Of a stretch of DNA of 64,000 nucleotides, positions 17,162-25,507 are shown one piece after another. Numbering within the stretch: the first letter of the stretch is position 1; each line of letters opens with the position of its first letter. The DNA lies in the NCBI GenBank assembly GCA_022824865.1, contig JAJDZD010000025.1, positions 40,656 to 104,655 on the forward strand, read 5' to 3'. This DNA is from Chloroflexota bacterium (GTDB taxonomy: Bacteria; Chloroflexota; UBA11872). The notes under the pieces are model-generated. The model saw nothing but the letters and a program-made list of their open reading frames with translations. It did no database searches and was not told the DNA's origin. Both the position numbers and the translations under genes were made by a program.

Positions 17162-18877
17162 TCAGAGCGCCACGGCTGCGGTCCGGTGCAGATTCGAAGT
17201 TCCGCTGCGGTAGCCGCGCTCACCGGCAAGGACTTCAATCGCCACCGGGCGGCCAAAGAACGGGGAATGGAAGGTCTCATCCACAACCTGGATCTCATGC
17301 CCGAGCGACCGCAACTCGCGCAGCACGTCCTTGCCAACTCGAACATCCACCCACGCGTCACCCGTCTCGCAATGCACGCGCGGCGCCTCGATCGCCTCCT
17401 GCGCGCTCATTCCGAAGTCGAGCATTCCGCAAATCACATGGACCTGGCAGCTGATCGTGGTCCGACCGCCTGAGGCCCCGAACGCCAGCCACGGCTTCCC
17501 GTTCCGAAGGACGATGACATTGGGCGAAAAAGCCATCACCCGACGATTCGGACGGATGGAGTTTGCTTTCCCGGGCTCCGGATCGAACGAGATCATCGCG
17601 TTATTTAGCACAATGCCCGTGCCGGGAACGGTGACGCCCGACCCGAACGCTCCGCCGTGCGTAATGTTGAAGCTTGCGACGTTGCCATCCGTGTCGGCGG
17701 CCACGACCTGGGTCGTACCTGGGTTGTCGACGCCGCGTGAAAACTCGCGCCAACCCTTCGGACGCTGCTGTCCGGTGATGCGCGTTTCATGCGCCCAAGG
17801 ATCGACCGGCTGCACCTTGCCGCTCGCCCGCCGCACGTCGATGCGATCGGCAATCTCCGCCGCGTACGCCTTGCTCCACAAGCCATCGATTGGCGAGGGC
17901 ATCATGCCCGGATCGGCCAGATGCTCAAGAACTGAGGTAAACGCGTAGCGCATCGTCTCGATCATGAGGTGCCGATACGCCGGGCTGTCAGGGCCAAGAG
18001 ACTTCGGATCGAAGTTCTCGAGGATGTTGAGCATCAGCGGAGCGAAATAGCCGTCGGCCCATACCAGTTCGAATCCCCGATACGTGAACGGCCGCTCCTG
18101 GGAATCGATGCGCACCGGCAGGTCGCGAAGATCCCGAGCGGTCAGGATCCCGCCGATGGACGCGAGGTATTGCTCGACCCGTTCGGCCAGTTCACCGCCG
18201 TGGAAGACGCCGGCGCCGTCTCTGGCGATTCGCTGCAAGGTCCGTGCCAGGTCGGATTGGACAATCATTGAGCCAGCCTGGTGCGCGCTGCCGGGACTCG
18301 GCGGTACGCCGCCGGGCGCAAAGATCTCGGCCGTCGGCGGATACCGCACGATCTCGTCCAGGTGGCTGCCAATGGTCAGGGCCGTGTAACCGTCGACGGG
18401 AAACCCATCTCGCGCGTAGGCGATGGCCGGTTCCAGCAGGCGCGCCAGCGGGAAGCTGCCGTAGCCCTCGAGCACCGCGCTCATCCCCGCGAGCGCGCCT
18501 GGCGTCGCGATGGACCGCGGGCCGTGCATGTTGGCGTCGTCCTTAACCTTGCGCCAGCGTCCCCAGGGGTCGAGTCCCGACTCCAGCTCGAACATGTCAT
18601 CCGTCGCGGCTGTCGGAACCCCGCGCACCGGGAAGAGCACGCTGGTCTCACCGCCAGACGCCAGGTGCATCACACCCTGAACGGTCCCGCCGATCCCACA
18701 CATCTCGGGCTCGACCACCCACGACGTGAAGACGGCGGCGGCCGCCGCGTCGATCGCATTGCCGCCGTCCGCCAGGATCTGCGCCCCGACATCCGCCGAC
18801 AGGCGATGGCCTGTGCAGATCATCCCGATGGACGAACGGACGGCGCTCCTGGAGACGCTGAGCTCAGCGCGTCTCAC
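17162..18877 (-). CDS. Gamma-glutamyltransferase family (Ntn-hydrolase) protein
   Basis: A 571-residue protein of the gamma-glutamyltranspeptidase family. The self-cleavage/nucleophile Thr region is NPGTTQVVAADTDGN and the oxyanion/binding segment is FGSGVTVPGTGIVLNNAM; ICTGHRLSADVGAQIL and GGNAIDAAAA are the family's N-terminal signature. Autoprocessing should give large and small subunits. No signal peptide is evident, unlike periplasmic GGT, so it may be a cytoplasmic hydrolase of gamma-glutamyl or cephalosporin-like amides. Start GTG at 18877 is preceded by GGGAGG; Met19 is an alternative. Probably downstream in the transporter operon. Confidence 0.87.
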   Translation of the reverse strand: MRRAELSVSRSAVRSSIGMICTGHRLSADVGAQILADGGNAIDAAAAAVFTSWVVEPEMCGIGGTVQGVMHLASGGETSVLFPVRGVPTAATDDMFELESGLDPWGRWRKVKDDANMHGPRSIATPGALAGMSAVLEGYGSFPLARLLEPAIAYARDGFPVDGYTALTIGSHLDEIVRYPPTAEIFAPGGVPPSPGSAHQAGSMIVQSDLARTLQRIARDGAGVFHGGELAERVEQYLASIGGILTARDLRDLPVRIDSQERPFTYRGFELVWADGYFAPLMLNILENFDPKSLGPDSPAYRHLMIETMRYAFTSVLEHLADPGMMPSPIDGLWSKAYAAEIADRIDVRRASGKVQPVDPWAHETRITGQQRPKGWREFSRGVDNPGTTQVVAADTDGNVASFNITHGGAFGSGVTVPGTGIVLNNAMISFDPEPGKANSIRPNRRVMAFSPNVIVLRNGKPWLAFGASGGRTTISCQVHVICGMLDFGMSAQEAIEAPRVHCETGDAWVDVRVGKDVLRELRSLGHEIQVVDETFHSPFFGRPVAIEVLAGERGYRSGTSNLHRTAAVAL

Positions 18878-18974
18878 CCGCCGCCTCCCCGGCCGATGAC
18901 TACACCTTCACGCCCGGCATCCCACGGCGTGCGCGCGGACTGCGGGATTTGGGCGCCACGTATCGCCGTACCGC

Positions 18975-19847
18975 CTAGTTCTCAGCCGATAGCAACACCG
19001 AGTCCACGTAGAAGAAGCAGCGCCGGTCCGCATCGGCTTCCACCGCAAAGGCCAGGTTCAACAGATTCGATAGATTCGACTCCGCCTCACCCGTCACAGG
19101 TGGATAGCCGCGCAAGTCGTATACCCGGTCATTGCACTGGAATTCCAATGAGTGCAGCCCGTCCAGGTCAACCAGCCAGCGCACGTAGTGCCAGTTGATC
19201 TTGGTGGCCACCTCGTTGTAGCAAAGCGGTTGGTAAGCGTCCGGAATGTCGTCGAACTCGTCGGATCGCAGCGCATGCGTGGATCCCGCCGACGCCTTGT
19301 CGCTGGGACCCGTGCGCACTTTCGGACGCATGTATTTCGACCTGATCTGCCAGACGCGTCGAAGTTCCCCATCCTGTGAGTTGTGGTAGCGAAGGGACGG
19401 TATGGCCCGGCGTCCCCGGTCTTCGAATCCGTCCTGAAGGTCCATCTGAATAGTGAACGCGCGCAGGTCCTCATCGCCCAACGTAAGTCGCGACGCTTCC
19501 ACGGTATAGGTAATGAACGCCTCCAGCTGAATCACCCCGAGACGCTGCCAGGTCATCCGTTTCACCGCATAGGCGAAGTGCCCCGGTTGGCCCCGCGTGG
19601 CGATCTTGAGCGAATACGTGCCATCCATGGCCCCGTGCGATCCGATGTCGAACATCGGCACGGATGACAGCATCGGCGCCCGCGTATCGTCGGAATTCCT
19701 GATGTTGTCCAGCGTCTTCTCGTAGTTCCCCACCAACTGCGTCCAGCCGCACACGCCGTGGTCGAAGTCGTCGTACGAAATGATCCGTGGCAGCGGACTG
19801 AACTTGCTAAGCGCGGGGTTTCCGTGGCTCGCGACATGCGAGTTCAT
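18975..19847 (-). CDS. Unknown protein, predicted beta-sandwich, transporter-linked
   Basis: 290 residues with no family I can name with confidence. It has no signal peptide or membrane segment. The sequence is rich in beta-strand patterns with aromatic residues (DDFDHGVCGWTQLVG, HYVRWLVDLDGLHSLEF, CFFYVDSVLL), as in carbohydrate-binding or laminin-G-like jelly rolls; the end CFFYVDSVLLS is typical of such folds. It follows a small unknown gene and an ABC uptake system on the same strand, so it may process or sense the imported compound. Start ATG at 19847 is the only good candidate. Confidence 0.7.
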   Translation of the reverse strand: MNSHVASHGNPALSKFSPLPRIISYDDFDHGVCGWTQLVGNYEKTLDNIRNSDDTRAPMLSSVPMFDIGSHGAMDGTYSLKIATRGQPGHFAYAVKRMTWQRLGVIQLEAFITYTVEASRLTLGDEDLRAFTIQMDLQDGFEDRGRRAIPSLRYHNSQDGELRRVWQIRSKYMRPKVRTGPSDKASAGSTHALRSDEFDDIPDAYQPLCYNEVATKINWHYVRWLVDLDGLHSLEFQCNDRVYDLRGYPPVTGEAESNLSNLLNLAFAVEADADRRCFFYVDSVLLSAEN

Positions 19848-19934
19848 CTAAGCAGCCCTCCTGTCGACAAGGTCTGAGCGCACCGCGTCGTAACGCGTCG
19901 GCCCGTCAGGTCCCGGCACGATTCCATTCGCAGG

Positions 19935-20261
19935 CTATTTGAGGTCCCACGAAAAGATCACCTTCAGTCCTCCCGTGGTACGTCCGACGACGCGAAGCCA
20001 GCTACCAAAGTGCGTAACGCTCACAAAGTGCACGCCCGGATCGAGCGAACCGCGCAGAGCGGCCCCGTGGTCGGCCCAGTGGATCCCGTCCGACGATATC
20101 TGCACTCGCAGGTCAATTCCGGGACTCTCGCCATCCGTCTCCAGCACGTGCAGAAATCCGATTGCTTCCGACGCCCAGCCCGCCTCATAGGGCTCGACGT
20201 CGAAGTCCCCGCGCCACCAGACATTCCGCTCGACGACCGCGATATGGCTGCGGCGAATCAT
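19935..20261 (-). CDS. Small unknown all-beta protein, transporter-linked
   Basis: About 108 residues. I chose the ATG at 20261 because GGGAGGG lies six bases upstream (TTG at 20267 is less likely). The pattern of alternating hydrophobics (IGFLHVLETDGES, IDLRVQISSDGIHW, VHFVSVTHFGSWLRVVGRT) suggests a compact beta-sandwich. It lacks a signal peptide. It is 13 bases from the permease gene and thus almost surely co-transcribed with the transporter. No family recognised. Confidence 0.72.
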   Translation of the reverse strand: MIRRSHIAVVERNVWWRGDFDVEPYEAGWASEAIGFLHVLETDGESPGIDLRVQISSDGIHWADHGAALRGSLDPGVHFVSVTHFGSWLRVVGRTTGGLKVIFSWDLK

Positions 20262-20274
20262 GGCCAACCCTCCC

Positions 20275-21387
20275 TCATCCCTTGATACCTGATAGGGAAA
20301 TCCCGGCGATGAAGTACCGCTGGAATAGCAGGAAGAGAATGAAGACCGGCAGCGTCACCAGCACGCCGCCGGCCATCCCGTACTGCCACTGGATCGCGCT
20401 TTCGCCCTGGACGCTCCGAAAGCTGGACAGCCAGATCGACAGCGTATGCAGGTCCACCTTTCGGAGGAAGATCAGCGGCTCGATGAACGCGCCCCATGAA
20501 CCTTGCAGGCTCAGAATCGCCACGGCAACCATCGCGGGTGTCGCCTGCGGTAGGACGATCCGCCGCCAGATAGCGAATTCCGACGCCCCGTCCACCCTTC
20601 CGGCCTCGATCAGCTCATGTGGAATGGTCAGGAAGTACTGTCGCATGATGAAGATATACAGTGCGCTGCTTCCCGCGGCGCCAAAGAACTCAGGCACCAC
20701 AAGCGGCAGGTACGTATTCTGTGCCCAGCTTCGCGACTCGAAGAAGATTGTCCAGCTGAAGACTTGGCCGAGTTGATCCTGCAAGATGTACGTGTTTCCG
20801 GAGAACAGAACGAACAGCGGAATGATCCGCACGATAAACGGCACCATCAGGCTGCTGAGCACCAGCATGAAGAGCAGATTTCGCCCCGGGAATCGCAGCC
20901 GCGCGAAGCCGTAGCCAACGAACGCCGCGATTCCGACATTGGCCACCAGGTTGACGACCGTCATGAGACTGGTGTTCTTGAATAGCTGCAGGACATTGAA
21001 TCGCTCGAACGTGAACAGGAATGGATAGTTCCCCCACTGCGGCTCGCGTGGCAGCAGCAAATATGGCTCGACTTCATAAGTCTCCGGCAGCGTCTTTAGT
21101 GAAGTGGACACCATCCAGAAAATGGGGATCAGCGCCAGCACGCTGATTCCGATCATCAACTCATACCGAATGACCGCCGCCAGGCGCCGTTGCAGCCGTG
21201 GCCCACCCCACCTCGGAATGCGCGGCGACAGCATCCACGCGACGCCTGAAATATCCAGGACCCAATTGCCCGCAATCACAACCGTCCACAGCAGTTCGCC
21301 CGAGGTCACGCCAAACGGCGTTGCCTGCTCGCCGATGGAACGTCCGCCGAAGACCACGAGTCCCAGCCACAGAATGGTCGCGATCAT
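20275..21387 (-). CDS. Carbohydrate ABC transporter permease (MalG type, CUT1) with extra N-terminal segment
   Basis: A 370-residue inner-membrane permease. The ATPase-contacting EAA loop is EAGRVDGASEFAIWRRIVLP. About 270-280 residues are usual for MalG-type proteins. Here roughly 75 additional N-terminal residues carry about two extra hydrophobic segments (IATILWLGLVVFGG and LLWTVVIAGNWVLDISGVAWML) before the standard first helix (YELMIGISVLALIPIFWMV). The ATG overlaps the stop of the MalF-type gene by four bases. No ATPase gene lies in this operon, so it must use a shared MsmX-like ATPase from elsewhere. Confidence 0.92.
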   Translation of the reverse strand: MIATILWLGLVVFGGRSIGEQATPFGVTSGELLWTVVIAGNWVLDISGVAWMLSPRIPRWGGPRLQRRLAAVIRYELMIGISVLALIPIFWMVSTSLKTLPETYEVEPYLLLPREPQWGNYPFLFTFERFNVLQLFKNTSLMTVVNLVANVGIAAFVGYGFARLRFPGRNLLFMLVLSSLMVPFIVRIIPLFVLFSGNTYILQDQLGQVFSWTIFFESRSWAQNTYLPLVVPEFFGAAGSSALYIFIMRQYFLTIPHELIEAGRVDGASEFAIWRRIVLPQATPAMVAVAILSLQGSWGAFIEPLIFLRKVDLHTLSIWLSSFRSVQGESAIQWQYGMAGGVLVTLPVFILFLLFQRYFIAGISLSGIKG

Positions 21388-22319
21388 GATTCGGGCTGCT
21401 CATAGTGCACGAGTCGGCGTGAAACCCAGAACGAGAGGGCCGTAAGAAACATGATGATGATGAAGAGAATAGTGGCAAGCGCCGACGCGTAACCAAATTC
21501 AAATGATACGAACGCCTTACGCCACAAGTAGAGAACGTAAAACAGCGTCGAGTCCAGCGGACCCCCCTGAGTCAACACGAACGCTGTTGTAAACACCTGG
21601 AACGAGTTGATAATCCCGATGATGATGACCAGGAAGATCGTCGGCGAAACCAGCGGAATCGTGACGTGGATCAACTTGCGCAGCGGACCGGCGCCATCGA
21701 TTTCCGCGGCTTCGTATAGGTGCGGCGGGACCGCCTGCAGGGCGGCCAGGAAGAGAATCATCTGGACGCCAATGCTCGACCAGACGGTGAGAATCACAAT
21801 CCCGGGCTTCGACCAATATTCGTCAACCATAAACCGCGGAGTCGGGATCCCCATCGTGTCCTCAAGCAGGAACTTCAGCAATCCAAGCTCCGGCTGCAAC
21901 ACCCATGCCCAGACAATCGAGGCGACAACCAGCGGCATGATTGTTGGCAGAAAGTAGAACGCGCGAAACAACGCGGCCATGGGCAACTTGGTGTTCACCA
22001 GCACGGCTAACAGGAATCCGATCACGACCTGACACGGTACAAGCAGCCCAACGTATATCGCGGTATTAGCGAGTGACTTGAGGAACTTCTCGTCCTCCGT
22101 AAATATCTCGATATAGTTTTCTAAGCCTGCGAGTTTAGGCGCTTGCAAGATATCGTATTCGGTAAACCCCCATGCGATGATCGCCACCATGGGCCCCAGG
22201 CTGAAGATCAGGAACCCAAGAACCCACGGTGAGATGAAAACGAAACCCCACACGGCCTCCCGACGGCCGATGGTCCAGCGCGGGGCTCGCACAGCCAGGT
22301 CCGGCCGTGCGAGCCTCAC
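21384..22319 (-). CDS. Carbohydrate ABC transporter permease (MalF type, CUT1)
   Basis: A 311-residue membrane protein with six predicted helices and the EAA loop EAAEIDGAGPLRKLIHVTIP. WGFVFISPWVLGFLIFSLGPM is the usual first helix of this family. The start is the GTG at 22319. No good ribosome site precedes it; instead the arm of a 13-bp stem-loop ends five bases upstream. It pairs with the MalG-type permease (four-base overlap) and the binding protein upstream to import a sugar-like ligand. Confidence 0.92.
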   Translation of the reverse strand: MRLARPDLAVRAPRWTIGRREAVWGFVFISPWVLGFLIFSLGPMVAIIAWGFTEYDILQAPKLAGLENYIEIFTEDEKFLKSLANTAIYVGLLVPCQVVIGFLLAVLVNTKLPMAALFRAFYFLPTIMPLVVASIVWAWVLQPELGLLKFLLEDTMGIPTPRFMVDEYWSKPGIVILTVWSSIGVQMILFLAALQAVPPHLYEAAEIDGAGPLRKLIHVTIPLVSPTIFLVIIIGIINSFQVFTTAFVLTQGGPLDSTLFYVLYLWRKAFVSFEFGYASALATILFIIIMFLTALSFWVSRRLVHYEQPES

Positions 22320-22323
22320 CGGC

Positions 22324-22367
22324 CAGTCAGGCTCGCTCGCCTGCGAGATCCCCCGCGAGCCTGACTG
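22324..22367 (-). promoter_or_regulatory. Intercistronic stem-loop between binding-protein and permease genes
   Basis: CAGTCAGGCTCGC (22324-22336) and its perfect reverse complement (22355-22367) enclose an 18-base loop. It fills the 60-base gap between the binding-protein stop and the permease start. By analogy with the malE-malF intergenic stem-loops of E. coli, it probably stabilises the upstream message and lowers permease expression. Confidence 0.6.
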
Positions 22368-22379
22368 CCTCGCTCCTGG

Positions 22380-23981
22380 CTAGAGGCTATCGAAGAACTC
22401 ATCCAGGAGTTCGCGCGTCTGACCGGCCATCGATGCCAGGGTCTCTTCAGGCGACTGTTTCCCGGCCATCATCAGTTCCATCTCATCCTTGAGCAACTGG
22501 TCGATGTCCGGGTTGACGGGCGTAATGGGCGATGCCTCCACCAGCGGAAGGACCGACTTCAGGTCGTTCCACAGCGGTTCGGTCTGGTACAGCGGGTCTT
22601 CGTTGAACTTCGGAACCGACGACGGGCGCTTCAGGTTGCCCATGAAGTCCAGGTTGCCCTGGTCCGCCGTCAGGTACCGCAGCCACTCCCAGCCCTCTTC
22701 CAGGTTCTGTGCCCCCTTCGGCATCCCGTAGGACCAGCCGTCGTCCGAAATCGAGCGCGGCTTTGCGTTCGGGTTGGTGTCGTCATACGGCATGTGCGTC
22801 ACACCGGCGTTGATGTCCGGCGCGTCTCGGCGCATCACGCCCAGGAACCACACCCCTTCCACGCGCATGGTCAGCAGGTCGTTGTAGAACGCGGTCCGGG
22901 AGGCGCCCACGGCGTCCATGTACCCCTGGATGTTGTCCCAGCCGTCGTTGAGCTTCTCCACCATGTCGAGCTGCCACGTGACGTTCCGAAGCCCGATCGC
23001 GTCGTCGAACAGCACCTGCTTGGCGTCCTCGGTGAACATGTGGCCGCCAGCCGGGAATTGCCAGCCCTTGAAACTGGCATCCGTGCGCGCGCCCTTGATC
23101 ATCTCCGGCACGAACATGCCGTGGCGCGTGATCTCGCCGCCTTCGCGAACCGTCGTCTTCAGCGCCATCTCCTCCAGCTCGGTCCACGTCGTCGGCGGCG
23201 TGTCCGGATCCAGGCCTACCTCTTCGAACGTGTCTTTGTTCCACCAGAAGAGGTACCAGGCGCCCGTGTTGTCCAGGGGAAGCGCGTACTGAACACCCAG
23301 CCAGCTTCCCTTGGGCCACTCGCCCGCGTAGAAGATCTCGGACAGATTCAGCCCGGCCTTGCCAATGAAAGCGTCCAGCGGAATGATGCCTCCACGCACC
23401 GCAAACTGCGGCACCCGGGACTCCTGAATCTGGATTACGTCGGGGGGATCGCCGCCCGCGATCTGCGTGAGATAGATCTCGTACATCTGCGCTTCTTCGA
23501 TCCGCTCGTTCACGATCTCGATGTACGGAAACTGGGCTTCGAAGCCGGGGATCATCTTCTCTTCGATCGTCGGCTGGAAGGCGTCAGCCCAGACTTCCTG
23601 CCACCGCACCTTCACCTTCTCACGCATGGCGGGGACCTCTTTGACGACTTCCTTGACGACTTCGCGCGTCACGACTCGCTCGACCGGCACTTCCTTGGTG
23701 ACGACCTTCTCCTGCGTGACGATCCGCTCGACCGGGACTTCCTTGATCTCCGTCTGAGTCACGACGGTCTGCACCGGGACTTCCTTGATCTCGGTCTTTG
23801 TCACCACGGTTTCAACCGGAACTTCCTTCACCACAATCTTCTCGACGGGGACTTCCTTCGTAACGATCTGAGGTTCGGCCTCACCGCAGGCCGCAAGCGC
23901 CGCGACGCCCGCTGCGCTTACTCCCACCCCGCCGGCGATTCGCAGCAGCTGTCGCCGGGTCATTCGCGAGTCCTTGCGCAT
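22380..23981 (-). CDS. ABC transporter substrate-binding protein, Tat lipoprotein
   Basis: 533 residues from the ATG at 23981 (MRKDSRM), with GGAGGGGGAGG seven bases upstream. The Tat motif TRRQLLRIAGG and lipobox LAAC (C32) are nearly identical in DNA to those of the gene at 12640-14298. Residues ~36-125 form a long EVPVEK / VVTKTEIK repeat linker. The mature domain (KVRWQEVWADAFQPTIEEKM) is a family 1 solute-binding protein but unlike that of the orphan paralog. It is the first gene of the transporter operon with two permeases, so it defines the imported ligand, probably a sugar or glycoside. Confidence 0.93.
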   Translation of the reverse strand: MRKDSRMTRRQLLRIAGGVGVSAAGVAALAACGEAEPQIVTKEVPVEKIVVKEVPVETVVTKTEIKEVPVQTVVTQTEIKEVPVERIVTQEKVVTKEVPVERVVTREVVKEVVKEVPAMREKVKVRWQEVWADAFQPTIEEKMIPGFEAQFPYIEIVNERIEEAQMYEIYLTQIAGGDPPDVIQIQESRVPQFAVRGGIIPLDAFIGKAGLNLSEIFYAGEWPKGSWLGVQYALPLDNTGAWYLFWWNKDTFEEVGLDPDTPPTTWTELEEMALKTTVREGGEITRHGMFVPEMIKGARTDASFKGWQFPAGGHMFTEDAKQVLFDDAIGLRNVTWQLDMVEKLNDGWDNIQGYMDAVGASRTAFYNDLLTMRVEGVWFLGVMRRDAPDINAGVTHMPYDDTNPNAKPRSISDDGWSYGMPKGAQNLEEGWEWLRYLTADQGNLDFMGNLKRPSSVPKFNEDPLYQTEPLWNDLKSVLPLVEASPITPVNPDIDQLLKDEMELMMAGKQSPEETLASMAGQTRELLDEFFDSL

Positions 23982-24030
23982 ATCGAACGCCTCCCCCTCC
24001 ACGCGCCGCATCCACTCGACGCCATAAGGC

Positions 24031-24059
24031 AAACTACGATGCGGTCACAAAAACTTCAA
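24031..24059 (-). promoter_or_regulatory. Putative promoter of the transporter operon
   Basis: TTGAAG (24054-24059), 17 bases, TAGTTT (24031-24036) on the minus strand, about 50 bases before the ATG at 23981. Elements and spacing are the same as upstream of the paralogous binding-protein gene at 14298. The -10 is a poor match on its own. Confidence 0.4.
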
Positions 24060-24177
24060 CTACGAATCGCCCGGCTCCGAAGCACCCTTGAAGCACCGCT
24101 CGGCTAAGGGAAGACGCCGGACAATGTCGGTCTCTTCCGTCTCCGCCTCTGTCAGACCGACTCCGTGAACCCTAGAG
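24060..24177 (-). repeat. Duplicated binding-protein leader (copy L3)
   Basis: Near-identical to the leader at 14386-14500: GACGCCGGACAATGTCGG, TCTCTTCCGTCTC and GACTCCGTGAACCC occur in the same order. It stops exactly where the fabH stop codon begins (24178), so the duplication boundary abuts a core gene. Confidence 0.75.
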
Positions 24178-25215
24178 TTAGCTTGCGCTCGCTGCCGCGG
24201 CCGCCACGGCCTTGAGCTTCACCGTCGCCGCGGTCCACTCGATTCCGGCGGATGCCCAGGCCAGGCCGGCCCCGAAGCCAACCATCACCACCCGGTCCCC
24301 CGCCTGGATCCGTCCGGCCTCCAGCGCCTCGCAGAGCGCGATGGGGATGGAGCCCGCCGAGGTGTTCCCGTAGCGGTCCGCGTTCACGAACACCCGCTCC
24401 ATGGGAATACCGGCGCCCCGCGCCGCCGACTTGATGATGCGCAGGTTGGCCTGGTGCGGAATGAACAGATCCACGTCATCCGGGCCCAGTCCCGTGTCCT
24501 GCATGGTTTGGCGCGCCGCCTCGGCCGTGGCGGTCACGGCGAACTTGTACACCTCGCGCCCGTTCATCTTCAGGTAGTGCGCCCCCGACTTGATCGTCTC
24601 TTCCGTTGCAGGCCGGTGGCTGCCGCCCGCTGGCTGGATCAACAGCGGCGCGCCGGCACCGTCGGATCCCAGCACCGTGCTGAAGATCCCGCCCGGCCCG
24701 TCCGTCGCCTGCATCACCACCGCGCCCGCGCCGTCGCCGAACAGCACGCAGGTCGAGCGGTCGGTCCAGTCCACCACCCGCGACATCGTGTCCGACCCGA
24801 TCATCAGGATGGTCCGGTGCGTCCCCGATTCGATCAGCCCGCGGCCGACGGCCAATCCGTACACGAACCCTGCGCAGGCCGCGTTCAGGTCGAATGCCCC
24901 CGCGCCCCTGGCGCCCAGCGCGTCCTGCACTAGGCTGGCCGTCGCCGGAAAACCGTATTCCGGCGTCAGCGTGGCCACCACCACCAGGTCGATGTCATTC
25001 GGATGCACGTCCGCCACCTGCAGCGCCTGCTTCGAGGCCTCCAGCGCCAGCGTGAAGGTGGATTCCCCGTCGGCGGCAATCCGGCGTTCGCGGATGCCGG
25101 TTCGCGAAACGATCCACTCGTCCGACGTGGAGACCATCCGCTCCAACTCGGCGTTGGTGCGGATCTGCCGGGGCACGCACATCCCCCAGCCGGTAATCGT
25201 CGCTGCACGGCTCAC
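24178..25215 (-). CDS. fabH: 3-oxoacyl-ACP synthase III (KAS III)
   Basis: 345 residues from GTG at 25215, where GGAG lies seven bases upstream and the protein begins like family members (SRAATITGWGMCVP). An in-frame extension to 25284 is not family-like. The catalytic triad is complete: C114 (NAACAGFVYGL), H254 (IPHQANLRI) and N284 (DRYGNTSAGS). It condenses acetyl-CoA or a branched acyl-CoA with malonyl-ACP to start fatty-acid synthesis. The tail is unusually long and Ala-rich (AVAAAAASAS). It is divergent from fabF-accB-bioY-acpP, so the whole region is a fatty-acid locus. Confidence 0.95.
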   Translation of the reverse strand: MSRAATITGWGMCVPRQIRTNAELERMVSTSDEWIVSRTGIRERRIAADGESTFTLALEASKQALQVADVHPNDIDLVVVATLTPEYGFPATASLVQDALGARGAGAFDLNAACAGFVYGLAVGRGLIESGTHRTILMIGSDTMSRVVDWTDRSTCVLFGDGAGAVVMQATDGPGGIFSTVLGSDGAGAPLLIQPAGGSHRPATEETIKSGAHYLKMNGREVYKFAVTATAEAARQTMQDTGLGPDDVDLFIPHQANLRIIKSAARGAGIPMERVFVNADRYGNTSAGSIPIALCEALEAGRIQAGDRVVMVGFGAGLAWASAGIEWTAATVKLKAVAAAAASAS

Positions 25216-25478
25216 GCAAGGCTCCAGTGGTTTGGAACGTTCAGCAACGTCCAACGGCGAGCATAGCCGCCGACAGCCCGCCAACGCGACTACCGCGCGC
25301 CGCCGCCCAACCTCGTCTCAGACCGCCAACGGACCCAACCTTCATGAGACCCCGCCTCAAACCCGGCATCTTCCGAGCATGCGCTCCTTCCTTCGTTACG
25401 GCCGGTCGAAATCGGCCACACACCGGGCAACCGCGAACCCGCGCACCGTCCCTCGCCGAACGCTCGCGAATCCGCTGC

Positions 25479-25507
25479 TTGCCGTCTGTTCTCGTCTAGT
25501 GTACACT
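25479..25507 (+). promoter_or_regulatory. Promoter of the fabF leader module
   Basis: TTGCCG (25479-25484), a 17-base spacer and TACACT (25502-25507). The same arrangement, TTGCCC-17-TACAAT, precedes the hydantoinase-like gene at 52677, with a shared AGTGTACA core, so it is likely a real vegetative promoter. Confidence 0.6.

Noticed and set aside
22794..24107. 437-codon open frame on the plus strand
   Set aside because: It is antisense to the binding-protein gene. The Phe/Leu/Asp-rich product is the mirror of the EVPVEK repeats and has no family features.
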